Shown here: positions 22,921 through 35,238 of the stretch, one piece after another
Layout: every line of letters begins with the position of its first letter
Position numbering within the stretch: position 1 is the first letter of the stretch
Assembly: GCA_022496185.1 (NCBI GenBank)
Contig: WTXG01000107.1
Location: 1 to 64,000 of the forward strand
Length of the DNA: 64,000 nt
Reading direction: 5' to 3'
Source: Multifurca ochricompacta
Taxonomy: Eukaryota; Basidiomycota; Agaricomycetes; Russulales; Russulaceae
Notes under the pieces: generated by a model
The model's database searches: none
The model's input: only the letters and a program-made list of their open reading frames with translations
Told to the model about the DNA's origin: nothing
Made by a program: the position numbers and the translations under genes

Positions 22921-24446
22921 AAATCCTTCTGGCCAAAGGCCTTGTCAACAATCAAGGCGCGTACTGCCTCGTCTTCGTTCATCATGTGTTCCCAGATAGC
23001 TGCCGCTTTCTGCTCTTTAGTCTTCGGGGTGGTTACCAGGTTTTCTTTTACTGGGGTAGGTAGGTTCTGGATTGATGGTGTCATGGTAGTGGCGGCTACT
23101 GTTGCTTCAGCAGCGCGAACTGTTTTCTTCAGGCAGAATCGCGACATGTGCCCTTGTGCTCGGCAGTGAAAGCAGCGCCCTTCTTTCATGAGGTTTTTCT
23201 TTTCGTCGTCGGTAAGGGCTGCGCGGGCCTTGGTACAATCTGCCGATGTGTCCATGGCATTGGGGTCTCGAGGGTGGGTAGGTTTCACCCCAAACGCTGC
23301 CTTCCATTGATCACGGGTTTTACCCTTCTTCATGTCCACTCCAAATCGTGTTTGGAAGTCTAGGTAATCCTGCTGCTGTGTTCTGGCAGCACTCGTCCAT
23401 TGGCTCCATGACTCGGGGTGATGGAATTGGATGATGTTCTTCACAAGGGGGTTAGGCAGCCCCTGGGAGAAGAGGTCGAGCGTTGCCTCTTCATTCACAT
23501 CATACCCCGCTCTCTTGGCCAGGTTGCGGAATCTGGCTATGTAGCCATCCAAGTCCCCTCTTTCCATCTTTAGGGACTTCAATTCTCTGGCAGCCTTCTG
23601 TTTGGCCTGCCCATCCGTGAAGGCGTCTTTAAATCTTTGCGCCACTACATCCCACAGATCCTCGTCTGTGGTTCTGATTCCGGCTGAAACTCTATCGTTC
23701 AGCCATTCAATCTGCTCCATTGTCCAGTCATCAACAGAATCCCCTCTGATAAGCGAGAGGAAGAGGTTGGTCCGTTGAAAGGGGTTTACGATTTGCGGGA
23801 CGTCATGGTTAAAGTTTTTGAATGTCTCGAACTTGAGCATGAACTTTTTGCTCTGTGATCGGTCACCAGTAAACGTGGTCGGCAGGACTCCTGTAAGGCA
23901 TCCTGATGGGGGGGGAAGGTTCGGGGCAGGGACAACTGGAGTGGGGTCGGGCAACTATGCAGTGATGGTCGACATCGTAGGATAGGTAATGGTCAGGGTG
24001 TCTGAGGTTTGTCATGTGATCTGGGGAGAGACTAAAGCAGATGTTCTGAACGTAGTACTCTCTGGTGCAACTGTCTGAGCCGTAAAACTAGTGGCTATGA
24101 CTTGTGCGTCTTCACTGCTTTCTTCGATGTATTCTTCTGTTTCTGAATCTGTGACAATGGCTGGAGGATTTTCTCTCCAAGGTCCTAGGCCGTACTCTGG
24201 TGGGGCAGGTCCTGTGGTAACCCAGGAATGATGGCTTCTAGAGTAACGGATACGGTACCAGACCCTCTTCTGTTCGTCGTATTCAACTGGCTGGTACTGA
24301 TCATCATGATAGACATAGTATCCAAACTTGGTTTCAAAATCTTTCCAGACGGCAGAGCCAAGGACTTGTTGTGAAAGATTATCCTCATCTCGGCGGTCGA
24401 TGAGTTCTTCGTTGTGCAAGGTCTGACTGCGGCTGGATGAAGCCAC
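22917..24446 (-). pseudogene. G1 leader ORF and Gag
   Basis: The leader frame (24,446-24,012, about 144 aa, starting at a GTG in a Kozak-like context) ends in TGA. Gag then starts at an ATG (23,975) and has one in-frame TAG at 23,955-23,957, where G3 keeps CAG. From there it is open to 22,917 for 345 codons. The capsid-like part and the zinc knuckle CFHCRAQGHMSRFC are intact. The gag stop overlaps the pol frame in a TTTTTGA context shared with G3. Confidence 0.85.
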
Positions 24447-24468
24447 GGTGGGGAGAGACTCGACTTAA

Positions 24469-25059
24469 TGTAACACCTGGTGCAGGCGTTCGTCACGACG
24501 TGTGATAAGTCGTGTAGCAAAACTACAAAGTCAGGTGTGTACTGTCTTTCAAGTACACGGAGTTCGAGTGAGAAGTCGGTACCAAGGAGCTAATCCCTTA
24601 GTATCGGTGAGCGGAAGAGTGCCAGAAGCACTGAGACAATTCAAGAGTCGGGTCTTAGGAATCACCCAGAAGGTAATGCACCAAGTCGATTAAGAAGTCG
24701 AGTCTAAGGCATACAGGCTATCTAGGCAGGCCTTATATACGTAATAGAGGTCGGAGTCTGAATCGGAGTAACGTACTCGATGTATCAACGAAGTTGTAAT
24801 CTATCCTAAAAGGGGACGGAGTTGAGTGGGCCAGATGAGAATATACGTAGACGGATCCAGTATAGTTGCGATTCTGGTGGGAAAATGCATAAGAGTTCTG
24901 AGGTAAAACATGAGTCATAGATAAGTAAAAAGTCAAGTCAGAGATAAGGAACAAATATGCACAAAGGAAGTCGTAATACAGTCAACAAGGGGCAAACAGA
25001 GCCAAACGAAGTGTCATGTGATGAAAAGAAAGCAAGACGATACAACGGGGTTTGTAACA
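24469..25059 (-). repeat. 5' LTR of G1
   Basis: 591 bp, TGTTACAAACCCCG...AGGTGTTACA on the minus strand, followed by TT and the primer site AAGTCGAGTCT. It matches the 3' LTR without any indel. Confidence 0.93.
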
Positions 25060-25703
25060 GAAAGAGGGGACTTAGACGGCTACATGGCCAGATTCCGCAA
25101 CCTGGCCAAGAGAGTGGGGTACGATGTGAATGAAGAGGCAATGCTCGACCTCTTCTCCCAGGGGCTACCCAATCCCCTGGTGAAAAATATCATCCAATTC
25201 CATCACCCTGAATCATGGAGCCAGTGGACAAGTGCTGCTAGGACGCAGCAGCAGGATTATTTAGACTTCCAAACATGTTTTGGAGTGGACACAAAGAAGG
25301 GCAAAACCCGCAATCAGTGGAAGGCGGCATTTGGGGCGAAACCTACTGCCTCACGAGACCCCAACGCCATGGATACGTCAGCAGACTGCACCAAGGCCCG
25401 TGCAGCCCTCACCGATGATGAAAAAAGAAACCTTATGAAAGAAGGGTGTTGCTTTCACTGCAGAGCACAAGGGCACATGTCACAATTTTGCCCGAAGAAA
25501 ACAGTCCATGCTGCTGAAGCAACGGTAGCCACTGCTACCACAACACCGCCAGTCCAGAACCTACCAACCCCAACAAAGGAAAACCCAGCAACCGCCCCAA
25601 AAACTAAAGAACAGAAAGCGGCAGCAATATGGGACCACATGATGAATGAGGATGAGGCGGTACGTGCCCTAATCGTCAACAGGGCCTTTGGCCAGAAGGA
25701 TTT

Positions 25704-28700
25704 TTGATCGGCTCAACCCCATCGGCCTGGGCAAGAGCACTCCATGTAACTTCTGTATACACTAGTCGTTTCAAGTCTTTAAAAATACCAGTACACTTTG
25801 AAACCAAACAGAAGACGGCCGACAGACAGATATTGATCGACTCTGGAGCAATGGACAATTTCATCAGTCAAAGACTCCAGAGAACGTTGGGACTGGGGAC
25901 GCAGTTACTTCCCCAGGAGAAAAACATTTGGAATATAGACGGAACAGCCAACAAAGCCAGAAAGATCACGCATTGCTGCGATCTAGAAGTACAGGTTGGG
26001 GAGCAGACTAAACAACTGCGCTTCCTCATCACGGATTTAGGAGATGAAGACATGGTGTTGGGGTACCCATGGCTGGCAGCATTCGAACCCAGGATCAACT
26101 GGGCAGAAGCAACAATGGATAAAGATTTCTACCCAGTTCTTATTATGTCTTGGGATATGATTACGCTGCGTGACACCCCTTGACCCATGCCATCATGGGA
26201 TCGGCCGTCACCTGGAGTGACGTGGAACCTGTGGATCAGGTGTACTGCTATGTTACAAAGGCATCGGAATTGGCCAGGCAGAGGCACAGAAAAACCCGGA
26301 AAAGACATTTGAAGAGGTAGTGCCAGCAGAATACCATCGACACTGGAAGGTTTTCTCAGAAGAAGAGTCGCAACGTTTCCCTCCCTCTCGCCCTTGGGAT
26401 CACGCCATTGACTTCGTCCCAAACGCCCCACAATCAGTGGATTGTAAGATCTACCCACTGTCTCAACCCGAGAAGGAGGCACTCTCCACCTTCCTGGAGG
26501 AACACCTGGCAAAAGGATATATACAACCCTCCAACTTGCCCTATGCCTCACCCTTCTTTTTTATTAAAAAGAAGGACAGGAAACTGCGACCAGTACAGGA
26601 CTACAGACGGATTAATGAACTCACGGTGAAAAACAACTACCCACTTCCTCTTATCTCGGAAATCATCGATAAAATGCACGACAAAGCCCTGTTCTCGAAG
26701 ATGGACGTCTGCTGGGGGTACAACAACATTTGTATTCGAGAAGGGGACCAGCCCAAGGCTGCCTTTAAGACCAATCAAGGACTTTTTGAACCCAATGTCA
26801 TGTTTTTCGGCTTGACAAACTCACCAGCAACCTTCCAATCCATGATGAATCACATTTTCCGAGACTTGATCCTCACAGAAGAAGTTGTGGTATATATGGA
26901 CAATATCCTAGTGGCTACAAAGATGACATTCATCATCATCGAACCCGAGTTCACGAAGTACTGGAAATCCTGGCAAAACACGACCTCTATTTGAAACCCG
27001 CCAAGTGCTCCTTTGAGCAAAAGACTGTCGAATATTTAGGAGTCATCCTAGAAGGGGGGCAAGTACACATGGACCTGTAAAAGTACAAGGCATTCGAGAA
27101 TGGTCTATCCCGCAGTGTACCAAAGACGTCAGATCATTCATCAGTTTTGCAATTTCTACCGGCGCTTCGTCAAGGGATTTCGGCTATTGCCCGGCCACTC
27201 AATGATTTGTTGAAAAAGACGTGCCCTGGCACTGGAACGAATCACAGCAGAAGGCATTTGACCAGATAAAAGCAATTATCAGCTCCGAACCCGTTCTAAT
27301 CCAACCCAACCTAGCCAAACCCTTCGAACTAGAAGTGGACACCTCTATGTATGCCAATGGAGCAGTCTTGTCACAAAGAGATACTGGAGGAATCCTTCAC
27401 CCAGTTGCCTTTTATTCAGAAACATTCTCATTGGCAGAAAGGAACTACGACATTTGGGATAGGGAACTACTGGCCATTGTAAAGGCACTACGACACTGGC
27501 GACCATACCTGGCTGGATCCCCACATAGGACCATCATCTATACAGACCACTCCAACCTTCTTTACTGGCGAGAACCCACAAGATCAGCCGACGAGTAGCA
27601 CAAGAGGTTCTGGAGCTTGAAGAGTACAACTTCACACTCAAGCACCTACCAGGGGCCCGTAATGCACGAGCCAACGCCTTGTCCAGACCAACCGGGCATG
27701 ATGAAGGAGAAAACGACAACGACAATATTGTCGTTTTACCAGAGGATGTCTTTGCAAAGGCCGCTGTTGTTAGCCTCCACAACATGGATTTATGGGCCCA
27801 AGTGACACAGAACATGAACCAGGAGCTGTGCAAATCCTGGGCAGAGCCGCATAACATAAAGATGAAAAACAGCCTCTGGTGGAAAGATGGCGATCAATTG
27901 GTTGTCACTGGTGGTGACAACGTTAAGAGGGGGTGATCCATTTTCACCACAACCTTCCCTCTGCAGGACATCCAGGGATTGCGAACACCTATGCCCTTGC
28001 CAAAAGAGACTACTGGTGGCCAAACATGAAGAAGGATGTAGAAGCATACGTCAAAGGGTGTGCGGAGTGCCAGGCGAACAAAGTAAACACTCACCCAAAA
28101 CCACCGGCACTTTCACCTATTACACTGATAGCAACAGCCCCCTTTCAGACCATCGCCATGGACTTCATTGTCAAACTTCCACAGTCACAAGGATACGACT
28201 CAATACTCACCATTACGGACCATGACTATTCCAAGGCTGCCCTCTTTATCCCTGTAACGAGACAATATCAGCAGAAGGAGTCGCGAAACTCTACCTGGAT
28301 CATGTCTATCAACATTATGGACTCCCACAGAAGATCATCTCGGATTGAGACCCACGATTTGCCTCTATGTTCGCCCGAGCCCTCTGTAAACATCTCGACA
28401 TTCAGCAGAACATTTCTACCACGTATCACCCTCAGACGGATGGACAATCAGAACGAACAAATCAATGGCTGGAACAATACCTTCGATTTGGTGTAACGAA
28501 TGGCAGAATGACTGGGCAGAGTGGCTAGTGATGGCTGAGTTTGCACACAATAGCTGGCCAAACGGAATGATGAAAGCCACTCCCTTCTCTCTTATTATGG
28601 GATGGGACCCTCGCACTACATGGACAGACAAGCCCACGAACATACCATCTGTGACACAGCGTTGTAGAACAGGCATGTGCGCAGCATACTGACTGTGTGG

Positions 28701-30959
28701 TTAGTGTGTAAGGCTAGACAAAGACAAGTTTACTTCAGAGGTAGAAGAAACTCTATTATACTATACTACTGACCTAGACAAAGACAAGTTTCTACAAGGA
28801 GTGTTAGTCTCAAGGTATGATAGTAAGTAAGAGAGAGGACTTACACTTCAGAGGTAGAAGAAACTCTGAAGTGTAAGAGACGAAACAGACACCCTTATAT
28901 ACACTTCCAAGGGATGGTCTGTGCACTGGGAATAAGTCCACAAGTGCCGGACAAAGTCCAAACAACAAACAGAGGGAGAAAGGCCATTGGCCAATACAGG
29001 AATCACATGTTACATGGTGTATCAGTCAGCTACTGCGGAATGTGAGAAAGAAAGTAATAATGATAGTGTAAATAGTCCGAAACTCCGGTATCTAATCTAA
29101 TCTACAAAGTAGCTAATCTAATCACCTGATGCCTGAAGCATCACCGAACATCTCCTGTGTTCAACAAGTGTATCGGCCAATGGGAAGAAATATGGGAATC
29201 AGCCAATAGAAACCTTCAGAAGGTGCAAAGGACCCTGGCCAAGAAGCCTACTAGGTTTACGCCCTACCAGGTTGGAGATCAAGTCTGGTTAGAAGGGCGC
29301 AATATCCATACATCACACCCAACGGCAAAATTAGCTCCCAGATGCCACAGCCCCTTCGTAATCGAACAGAAGCTTTCGGACATCACATACAAGCTCACAT
29401 TACCTGCCACCTGGAAGATACATCCCGTCTTCCATGCCAATCTTCTGACGCCGTACAAAGAAACCTCTATTCATGGACAGAATTTTCCCAGGCCTCCCCC
29501 TGACCTAGTTGACGGAGAGCCAGAGTGGGAAGTAGAACGTATTGCCGATGCAAAATGGAAGGGTCGAGGGCACAATTGGAAACTCCATTACTTGATCAAA
29601 TGGAAGGGATTCCCAGATGCCGATAACTCGTGGGAACATGCTGCGGATGTCTTTGTGCCCAAGCTTATCGAAGACTTCTATAAGCGCCACCCAGAGGCGG
29701 ATAAAGAGCCAGAGAAAATACAAGTTGCTGAACCGCTCTCTCCCCCACAACTGACTAGAAGCTTGTCCATGTCGCCATCCAAGATCCACACCTCTGCTGC
29801 CATCGATGCGTTTCCCGTACTTACTCCTGTGCATCCTCCTTCTTGCCCACTTTCTCCTATTAACTACAATGCAACTGCCCAAGTGGCCCAAGGGGACAGA
29901 ATCATCGACATCGACAAAGATTTTAATCTGCCTGAACACCCCCATCCCAACGACCTGATCGATGTAGACTTCGGCAATGAGTCCCCTGACTTCCCCTTCT
30001 TCCCTAACGACCCCAGTTCACAATTCTACTTCCTGCTTATGATCCCATCGTCCAACAACGACAGCACTACAGAGGTGGCCAAGTATATCTACTACACCAA
30101 CGAAGGTATGGACATAGCTGGATGCCTGGAAAAAGGAGGGCCTGTCTATGGGGCTCCAGTCTATTTGGAAGAGAAGAACGTTGATCGGCTGCATTATGTC
30201 TTGGGGCCTGAACATCTGCAACACCTTGCGACCCACGACCCACGCACCTTTGCTATCAATGAGGTGCTGTGAGACCTCCATATGCCACGACTGACTGCCG
30301 AGGTTGCGCGACTCTGCAAGTTCCAGGCGCTCAGGGACAACCTAGAGATGCAGCGCTGCAATTATGAGTGACAAATGGTGAGGATTAATTGGGGGGTTTT
30401 CAACATAGAGCACCACTTGGCAAGCATTAGAACAAGATTGGAGCGAGGAGAGGTGTACCAGATCATATCTGAATGGTACACAGACATCTTTGCTTGGCTG
30501 CTCCCCCGTCGCCGCCTTGACCTCGCACCTTGACTCAATCCCCATTGCTTCGAAATGCCACACCTCCACGAAAACCCCAACGGTAAGCTTTGCTGGTGCT
30601 GCAGCAGCAAGTACCATCTCAGTTGGTGCTGTCCCATGGCCAAGAAGTGATGTCAACACTGTCAAAGCACCTCACATTGGAGTCGTCAATGTCTGTTCCA
30701 ACGACTCACACAGGCCCCCACAGTCCAGAACCCATCCGGGTGGTGTGGCAAGTGTCTCTCCCATAACGCCGGACATTGAGAAATCGATTGTCATGTTTAC
30801 AACGGCTGCTTTCACTGTGGGAGGCGAGGGCCCCATGGTTTTCTATGAACACACGTTTGCCCCACAGACAAAGAAAAAGAAAATTACGATGCAGACCACT
30901 ATGCCATAGCCAACGATTATCTCTCCTTGGTTCAGGACAACGATGGTATGCCAATCTAG
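25704..30959 (+). pseudogene. G3 Pol, decayed and split by a solo LTR
   Basis: It has the same domain order as G1 Pol. Protease motif DSGAMDN (M where G1 has T), RT active site YMDN instead of YMDD at about 26,894-26,905, RNase H, and integrase to about 28,662. It resumes at 29,167 with the integrase C-terminus, a chromodomain (about 29,519-29,690), an acidic linker in one uninterrupted frame to 30,270, and the CCHC tail to a TAG at 30,957-30,959. Stops at 30,270, 30,369, 30,532, 30,648 and 30,778 are TGA at codons that are CGA or CGG in G1. Several indels break the RT-integrase part. Confidence 0.87.
28663..29166 (-). repeat. Solo LTR, family C, in the G3 integrase
   Basis: 504 bp, on the minus strand TGTTGAACACAGG...TTCTACA, flanked by AGCGT and AGTGT (28,658-28,662 and 29,167-29,171), a 5-bp duplication with one CpG-to-TpG change. 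A TATA box (GTATATAAGG) and two copies of an ACTTCAGAG motif lie inside. A second copy is at 35,710-36,220. Confidence 0.85.
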
Positions 30960-30990
30960 CTGGCTCTGCTAGGACTTAGAAAGGGGGTAA

Positions 30991-31585
30991 TGTTACGAAC
31001 CCCACTGTGTCATCTTGTTTCTTCTTTCCCTTCACGTGACACGCTGTTTGACCCTGCTTGTTCTTTGTTGACCATGTTGTGACCCCCTTTGTGCATCTTT
31101 GTTCCTTATCTTTGACCCAGGCTGTGCTTATCTCTGACTTGTATCTTACACAAGGACTCTTACGTATTTTCCCACCAGAATCGCGACTATACCGGATCTG
31201 TCTACGTATATTCTCACCTGGCCCACACTGACTCCGTTCCCCATTTGGACATATTACGACTTCGTTGATACATCAGGTACAATACTCTGATTCAGACTCC
31301 GACCTCTATTACATATATAAGGCCTGCCTAGATAGCCTGTATGCCTGAGACTCGACTTCTTAATCGACTTGGTGCATTACCTTCTGGGTGATCTCTAAAG
31401 ACCCGACTCTTGAATCGTCTCAGTGCTTTTGGCACTTTTCCGCTCACCGGTACTAAGGGATTAGCTCCTTAGTATTGACTTCTCATCCGAACTCTGTGTA
31501 CTTGAAAGACAGTGCACACCTGACTTCATAGTTTTGCTACGCGACTTGTCACACGTCGTGCCGAATGCCTGCACCAGGTGTTACA
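30991..31585 (+). repeat. 3' LTR of G3
   Basis: 595 bp, TGTTACGAACCCC...AGGTGTTACA, directly after the polypurine tract AGAAAGGGGGTAA, followed by the GGTGG target duplication. It contains TATATAAGG and the self-priming sequence CTGAGACTCGACTT. Confidence 0.93.
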
Positions 31586-31605
31586 GGTGGGTTTGGCAGG
31601 TATAG

Positions 31606-32195
31606 TGTTACGTCCAGTGCAGGACGTTCCACATGACTTGTGTGACAGCATATCATTCGTGACTAGATAAGAAACCAATAAGGTCTCTTGGAGTAAAAGG
31701 GGACGAGTCAAAGTCAAGGGGCTGTTCCCTAAGACAATGTTGAATAGAAAGTGTCTGAAACACTGAGACAGACGAGTCAGAGAGACACAGGGATGTCCAG
31801 AAGACAAGCACCAATGTATTCAATAAGTCAAGTCTGAGGTCTACAGCGTAGTTACAGCGGACTTATATACGTAATCGAGTGGGCATCTAGGAGATAAGAG
31901 ATACGGAGTCAGGTGGGTCCAAATACACAAAAGCGGATGGCATAAAGCCTGGCTTCTGATAGGGAACTAAGTAAGTGTCCAGTCATAAGATAAGGAGATA
32001 AGGAAATAGGATGATAAGAAGTAAACATAGGTAAACATCGAGTCAACAAGTGCAAAGCAGGTCATGGGGATGGAAGAAGGGCACGTGATGGATCCCAGGA
32101 TGGAGACGTGATCAGGAAATGTAACATGGGTGGTAGGGTAGGGTTGGTGTTGGGAAGAGTGAAGAAAAGAGGGTCGCTTGGTGGGGATTGTAACA
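31606..32195 (-). repeat. Solo LTR, family B, second copy
   Basis: 590 bp with TGTTAC/GTAACA ends and a perfect 5-bp duplication TATAG (31,601-31,605 and 32,196-32,200). It interrupts the E0 element 16 bp after the GGTGG duplication of G3. The uninterrupted E2 copy shows the empty site at 32,905-32,925. Confidence 0.92.
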
Positions 32196-32382
32196 TATAG
32201 GCACCAATTATGCACTGACAAGATCAGTAGAAATTCTAAGATAAAACACATCTGCAGCCACAAAAATAAAAGATCTCATCTGATGTATAATACAGGGTAT
32301 CTTTAAATATGTTCTAGTATTACCATATGAAATATCAAAGCAGATCAACAGTGTGATGTAAAATAAAAGTGTTATCAGTGAT

Positions 32383-35238
32383 TAGTGATTGGCAGGGGTA
32401 ACCCTGGGGTATCCTCATTGGTACCTGTACCCATACCCATACCTGTCACTATGGGTACAGGTAACCCATGGGTCACCCATGAAAACACATGCAAGTTCTT
32501 TACTTGCATCACACATTTCGGATAACTGGCCCAGGCCTTCCCAGACCAAGAAGATACACAATGCATTCATTTGTGGCTGCTTAAGATCCCTCAATGACTC
32601 TTGTTTTATGTTCAGAAGATTAAGATAATTAATTATTCCATTTTTATTTTATTATTCTGCTTTCAATTTTATACAAGCACAACTAAAATCCAGTATACAG
32701 CAATGATTAGATAGGATGTTATAAAACATTGATGAAAAGCCTGTCAGATAACCACACAGAATGCAAAAAAAATTGACAAACACATAGAAATTGGTAGTGA
32801 TTGTCAAGGGTTTTCATACCTGTGTGGGTAAGTGCCATGGGTTTTGCTGGGTACAGGTATGGGTATACAGCTCCCAACCCATGGAAACCCATACCTGCAC
32901 AGCAGGTTTGGCAGGTATAGGCACCAATCATGCATTGACAAGATCAGTAGAAATTCTAAGATAAAACACATCTGCAGCCACAAAAATAAAAGATCTCATC
33001 TGATGTATGCTATAGGGTATCTTTAAATATGTTCTAGTATTATTATATAAAATATCAAAGCAGATTAACAGTGCGATGTAAAATAAAAGTGTTATCAGTG
33101 ATCCACTTCTTGAAAATCATGATGCACCTGTTTTATCAATGTGCGACCAATTCTGCCAGTCTGGCACTATCTAAAATACTCTCTAGACTACTTTAGACTA
33201 TAATATAATATAATTATCAAATTAGTTTACTGAAAAAAGGCCCATGTGTATCTACAAGCTGCATGGGGCAGCAACTACATTGCATCACATGGTGGTCTGA
33301 CCTCCTTCCTATTAAGGAAGGTTGACTTAAACACACAAGGACAGTTGCGCTTGTATGAAATGAAACCAGAATAATAAAATAATAATGTAAGTAAAGGATC
33401 CTTTTAATCTTCTGAACATAAACCAACAATATTTGAGGGATCTTGAGTAGCCATAAATGAATGCATTGTGTCCAAGTGCTTATCTCCTTGACTGGGATGG
33501 GCCAGGCCACTTATCTGAAATGCACAGAAATGCAAAGAACAGTCATGCTCGTATAAAATTGAAACCAGAATAATAAAATAAAATTGGAATAATAAATTAT
33601 CTTAATCTTATGGATATAAAATAGGAATTTTGAGGGATCTTGAGTAGCCATAAATGAATGCATTGTGTCCAAGTGTGTATCTCCTTGACTGGGATGTCCC
33701 AGGCTGGATGTCCGAAATGCATGATGCAAGTAAAGAACTTGCACGCATTTCATTTTATGGGTAACCCAGGTATCAAAACAATTACCCAGGGGTTACCCTG
33801 CAAATTGCTATGTGTTCATCAAATTATTTTGCATTCTGTGTGGTTATCTGACAGGCTTTTCATCAATGTTCTATAACATCCTATCTAATCATCTCTGTAT
33901 ACTGTATTTTAGTTGCACTTGTATAAAATTGAAAGCAGAATAATAAAATAAAAATGGAATAATGAATTATCTTAATCTTCTGAACATAGAATAAGAGTCA
34001 TTGAGGGATCTTAAGCAGCCACAAATGAATGCATTGTGTATCTTCTTGGTCCAGGAAGTCCTGGGCCAGGTATCCGAAATGCATGATGCAAGTAAAGAAC
34101 TTGCACGTGTTTTCACGGGTTACCTGTACCCATAGTGATGGGTACAGGTACAGGTACAGGTACCAATGAGGATACCCCAGGGTTACCCCTGCCAATCACT
34201 AGAAATTGGTAGGGGTAACCCCTGGATAGTTGTTTTGATACCTGGGTTACCCATAAAATGAAACGCATGCAAGTTCTTTACTTGCATCACACATTTTGGA
34301 CATCCAGCCTGGTCCATTCTGGTCAAGGAGATATGCACTTGGACACAACATGTTCATTTATGGCTACTCAAGATCCCTCAAAGATTGCTATTTTATGTTC
34401 ATAAGATTAAGATAATTTATTATTTCATTTTTATTTTATTATTCTGGTTTCAATTTTATACGAGTGCAACTGTTCTTTGCATTTCTGCACATTTTGGGTA
34501 AATAGCCTGGGCCATCCCGGTCAAGGAGATAAGCACTTGGTCACAACATGTTCATTTATGGCTACTCAAGATTCCTCAAAAATTGTTGGTTTATGTTCAG
34601 AAGATTAAATGGATCCTTTATTTACATTATTATTTTATTATTCTGGTTTCATTTCATACAAGTGTGACTGTCCTGGTCCCTGGATGCACATTTCTGTGCA
34701 TTTAAGTCAACCTTCCTTAATAGGAAGGAGGTCAGACCACCATGCGATGCAATGTAGTCGCTGTCCCATGCAGCTTGTAGACACACGTGGGCCTTGTTTC
34801 AATAAAGTAATTTGATAATTAGATTATAGAATAGTCTATATTAGTCTAGAGTGTATTTTAGATAGTGCCAGACCGGCAGAATTGGTCATGTGTTAATAAA
34901 ACAGATGTATCATGGTTTTCAAGAAAGTGGATCACTGATAAGGATTTTATTTTACATCACACTGTTAATCTGCTTTGATATTTTGTAGGATAATACTAGA
35001 ACATATTTAACGCCACCCTGTAGCATACATCAGATGAGATCTTGTATTTCTGTGGCTGCAGATGTGTTTTATCTCGGAAATTCTACTGATCTTGTCAATG
35101 CATAATCAGTGCCTATACCCACCAAACCCACCATGCGGGTACAGGTTTCCATGGGTTGGGAGCCATATACCCATACCTGTACCTGGCAAAACCTGTGGCA
35201 CTTACCTGCATGGGTATGAAACCCCTTGACAATCACTA
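32383..35238 (-). mobile_element. hAT-like element E1 (E family), carrying E2
   Basis: It starts TAGTGATTGGCAGGGG and ends TTGACAATCACTA, with an 8-bp duplication TCAGTGAT at 32,375-32,382 and 35,239-35,246. Removing nested E2 and its duplication leaves about 1,441 bp, similar to E2 and E3. Near both ends there are many GGGTA/TACCC and GGTACA motifs, as expected for hAT subterminal binding sites. No transposase frame is present. Confidence 0.88.
32795..34201 (+). mobile_element. hAT-like element E2 (E family), complete, 1,407 bp
   Basis: TAGTGATTGTCAAGGG...CCCCTGCCAATCACTA, flanked by the perfect 8-bp duplication GAAATTGG (32,787-32,794 and 34,202-34,209). This is the cleanest copy and serves as reference for the others. 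It is nested in E1 in opposite orientation. It has no coding capacity and is therefore mobilised, if at all, by a transposase encoded elsewhere. Confidence 0.9.

Larger units (their letters stand above)
17541..25059 (-). mobile_element. Full-length Ty3/gypsy element G1, nested in G3
   Basis: 7,519 bp, bounded by two 591-bp LTRs and by the 5-bp duplication GAAAG (17,536-17,540 and 25,060-25,064). It is inserted in the gag of G3 in the opposite orientation, and belongs to the same family as its host. The order on the minus strand is LTR, primer site, leader ORF, gag, pol with chromodomain and Cys-rich extension, polypurine tract (AAAAAGGGGGTAA) and LTR. LTR differences (15 sites) are all at CpG. 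It is defective through several TGA/TAG codons and 1-bp deletions but better preserved than G3. Confidence 0.94.
15833..25707 (+). pseudogene. G3 leader ORF and Gag, split by three insertions
   Basis: Segments 15,833-16,405, 16,628-16,673, 17,263-17,540 and 25,060-25,707 join into one Gag region homologous to G1. It contains a leader frame (from 15,833, beginning with GTG rather than ATG), a Pro-rich linker, the capsid-like region (NPFQRTNLF, then LFSQGLPNPLV), and a nucleocapsid zinc knuckle CX2CX4HX4C (CFHCRAQGHMSQFC, about 25,450-25,495). A TGA at 16,012-16,014 and the insertions destroy it. Gag would form the virus-like particle. The same stop (TGA after ACA) ends the leader frame in both G1 and G3, so the leader may be a separate small ORF. 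Confidence 0.85.
14915..31585 (+). mobile_element. Ty3/gypsy chromodomain retrotransposon G3, interrupted by five later insertions
   Basis: It is bounded by LTRs beginning TGTTACGAACCCC and ending GTTACA, with the 5-bp target duplication GGTGG at 14,910-14,914 and 31,586-31,590. The polypurine tract AAAGGGGGTAA directly precedes the 3' LTR. Order: 5' LTR, primer site, gag, protease, RT, RNase H, integrase, chromodomain, Cys-rich extension, 3' LTR. Later insertions sit at 15,466-15,770, 16,406-16,627, 16,674-17,262, 17,541-25,059 (complete element G1) and 28,663-29,166. Coding parts carry many TGA codons and small deletions, so it is inactive. Chromodomain plus a self-priming site places it near the Tf1/sushi-like chromoviruses. 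Confidence 0.92.

Noticed and set aside
25018..25064. Gag start of G3 at 25,018
   Set aside because: Those codons are LTR sequence of the inserted G1. The true Gag reading resumes only at the GAAAG target duplication (25,060).
33217..33510. Repeated small frames of about 65-100 codons in the E elements (also 35,361-35,654, 38,061-38,264)
   Set aside because: They recur because the elements are copies of each other. The frames differ in length and direction, and no conserved protein is visible.
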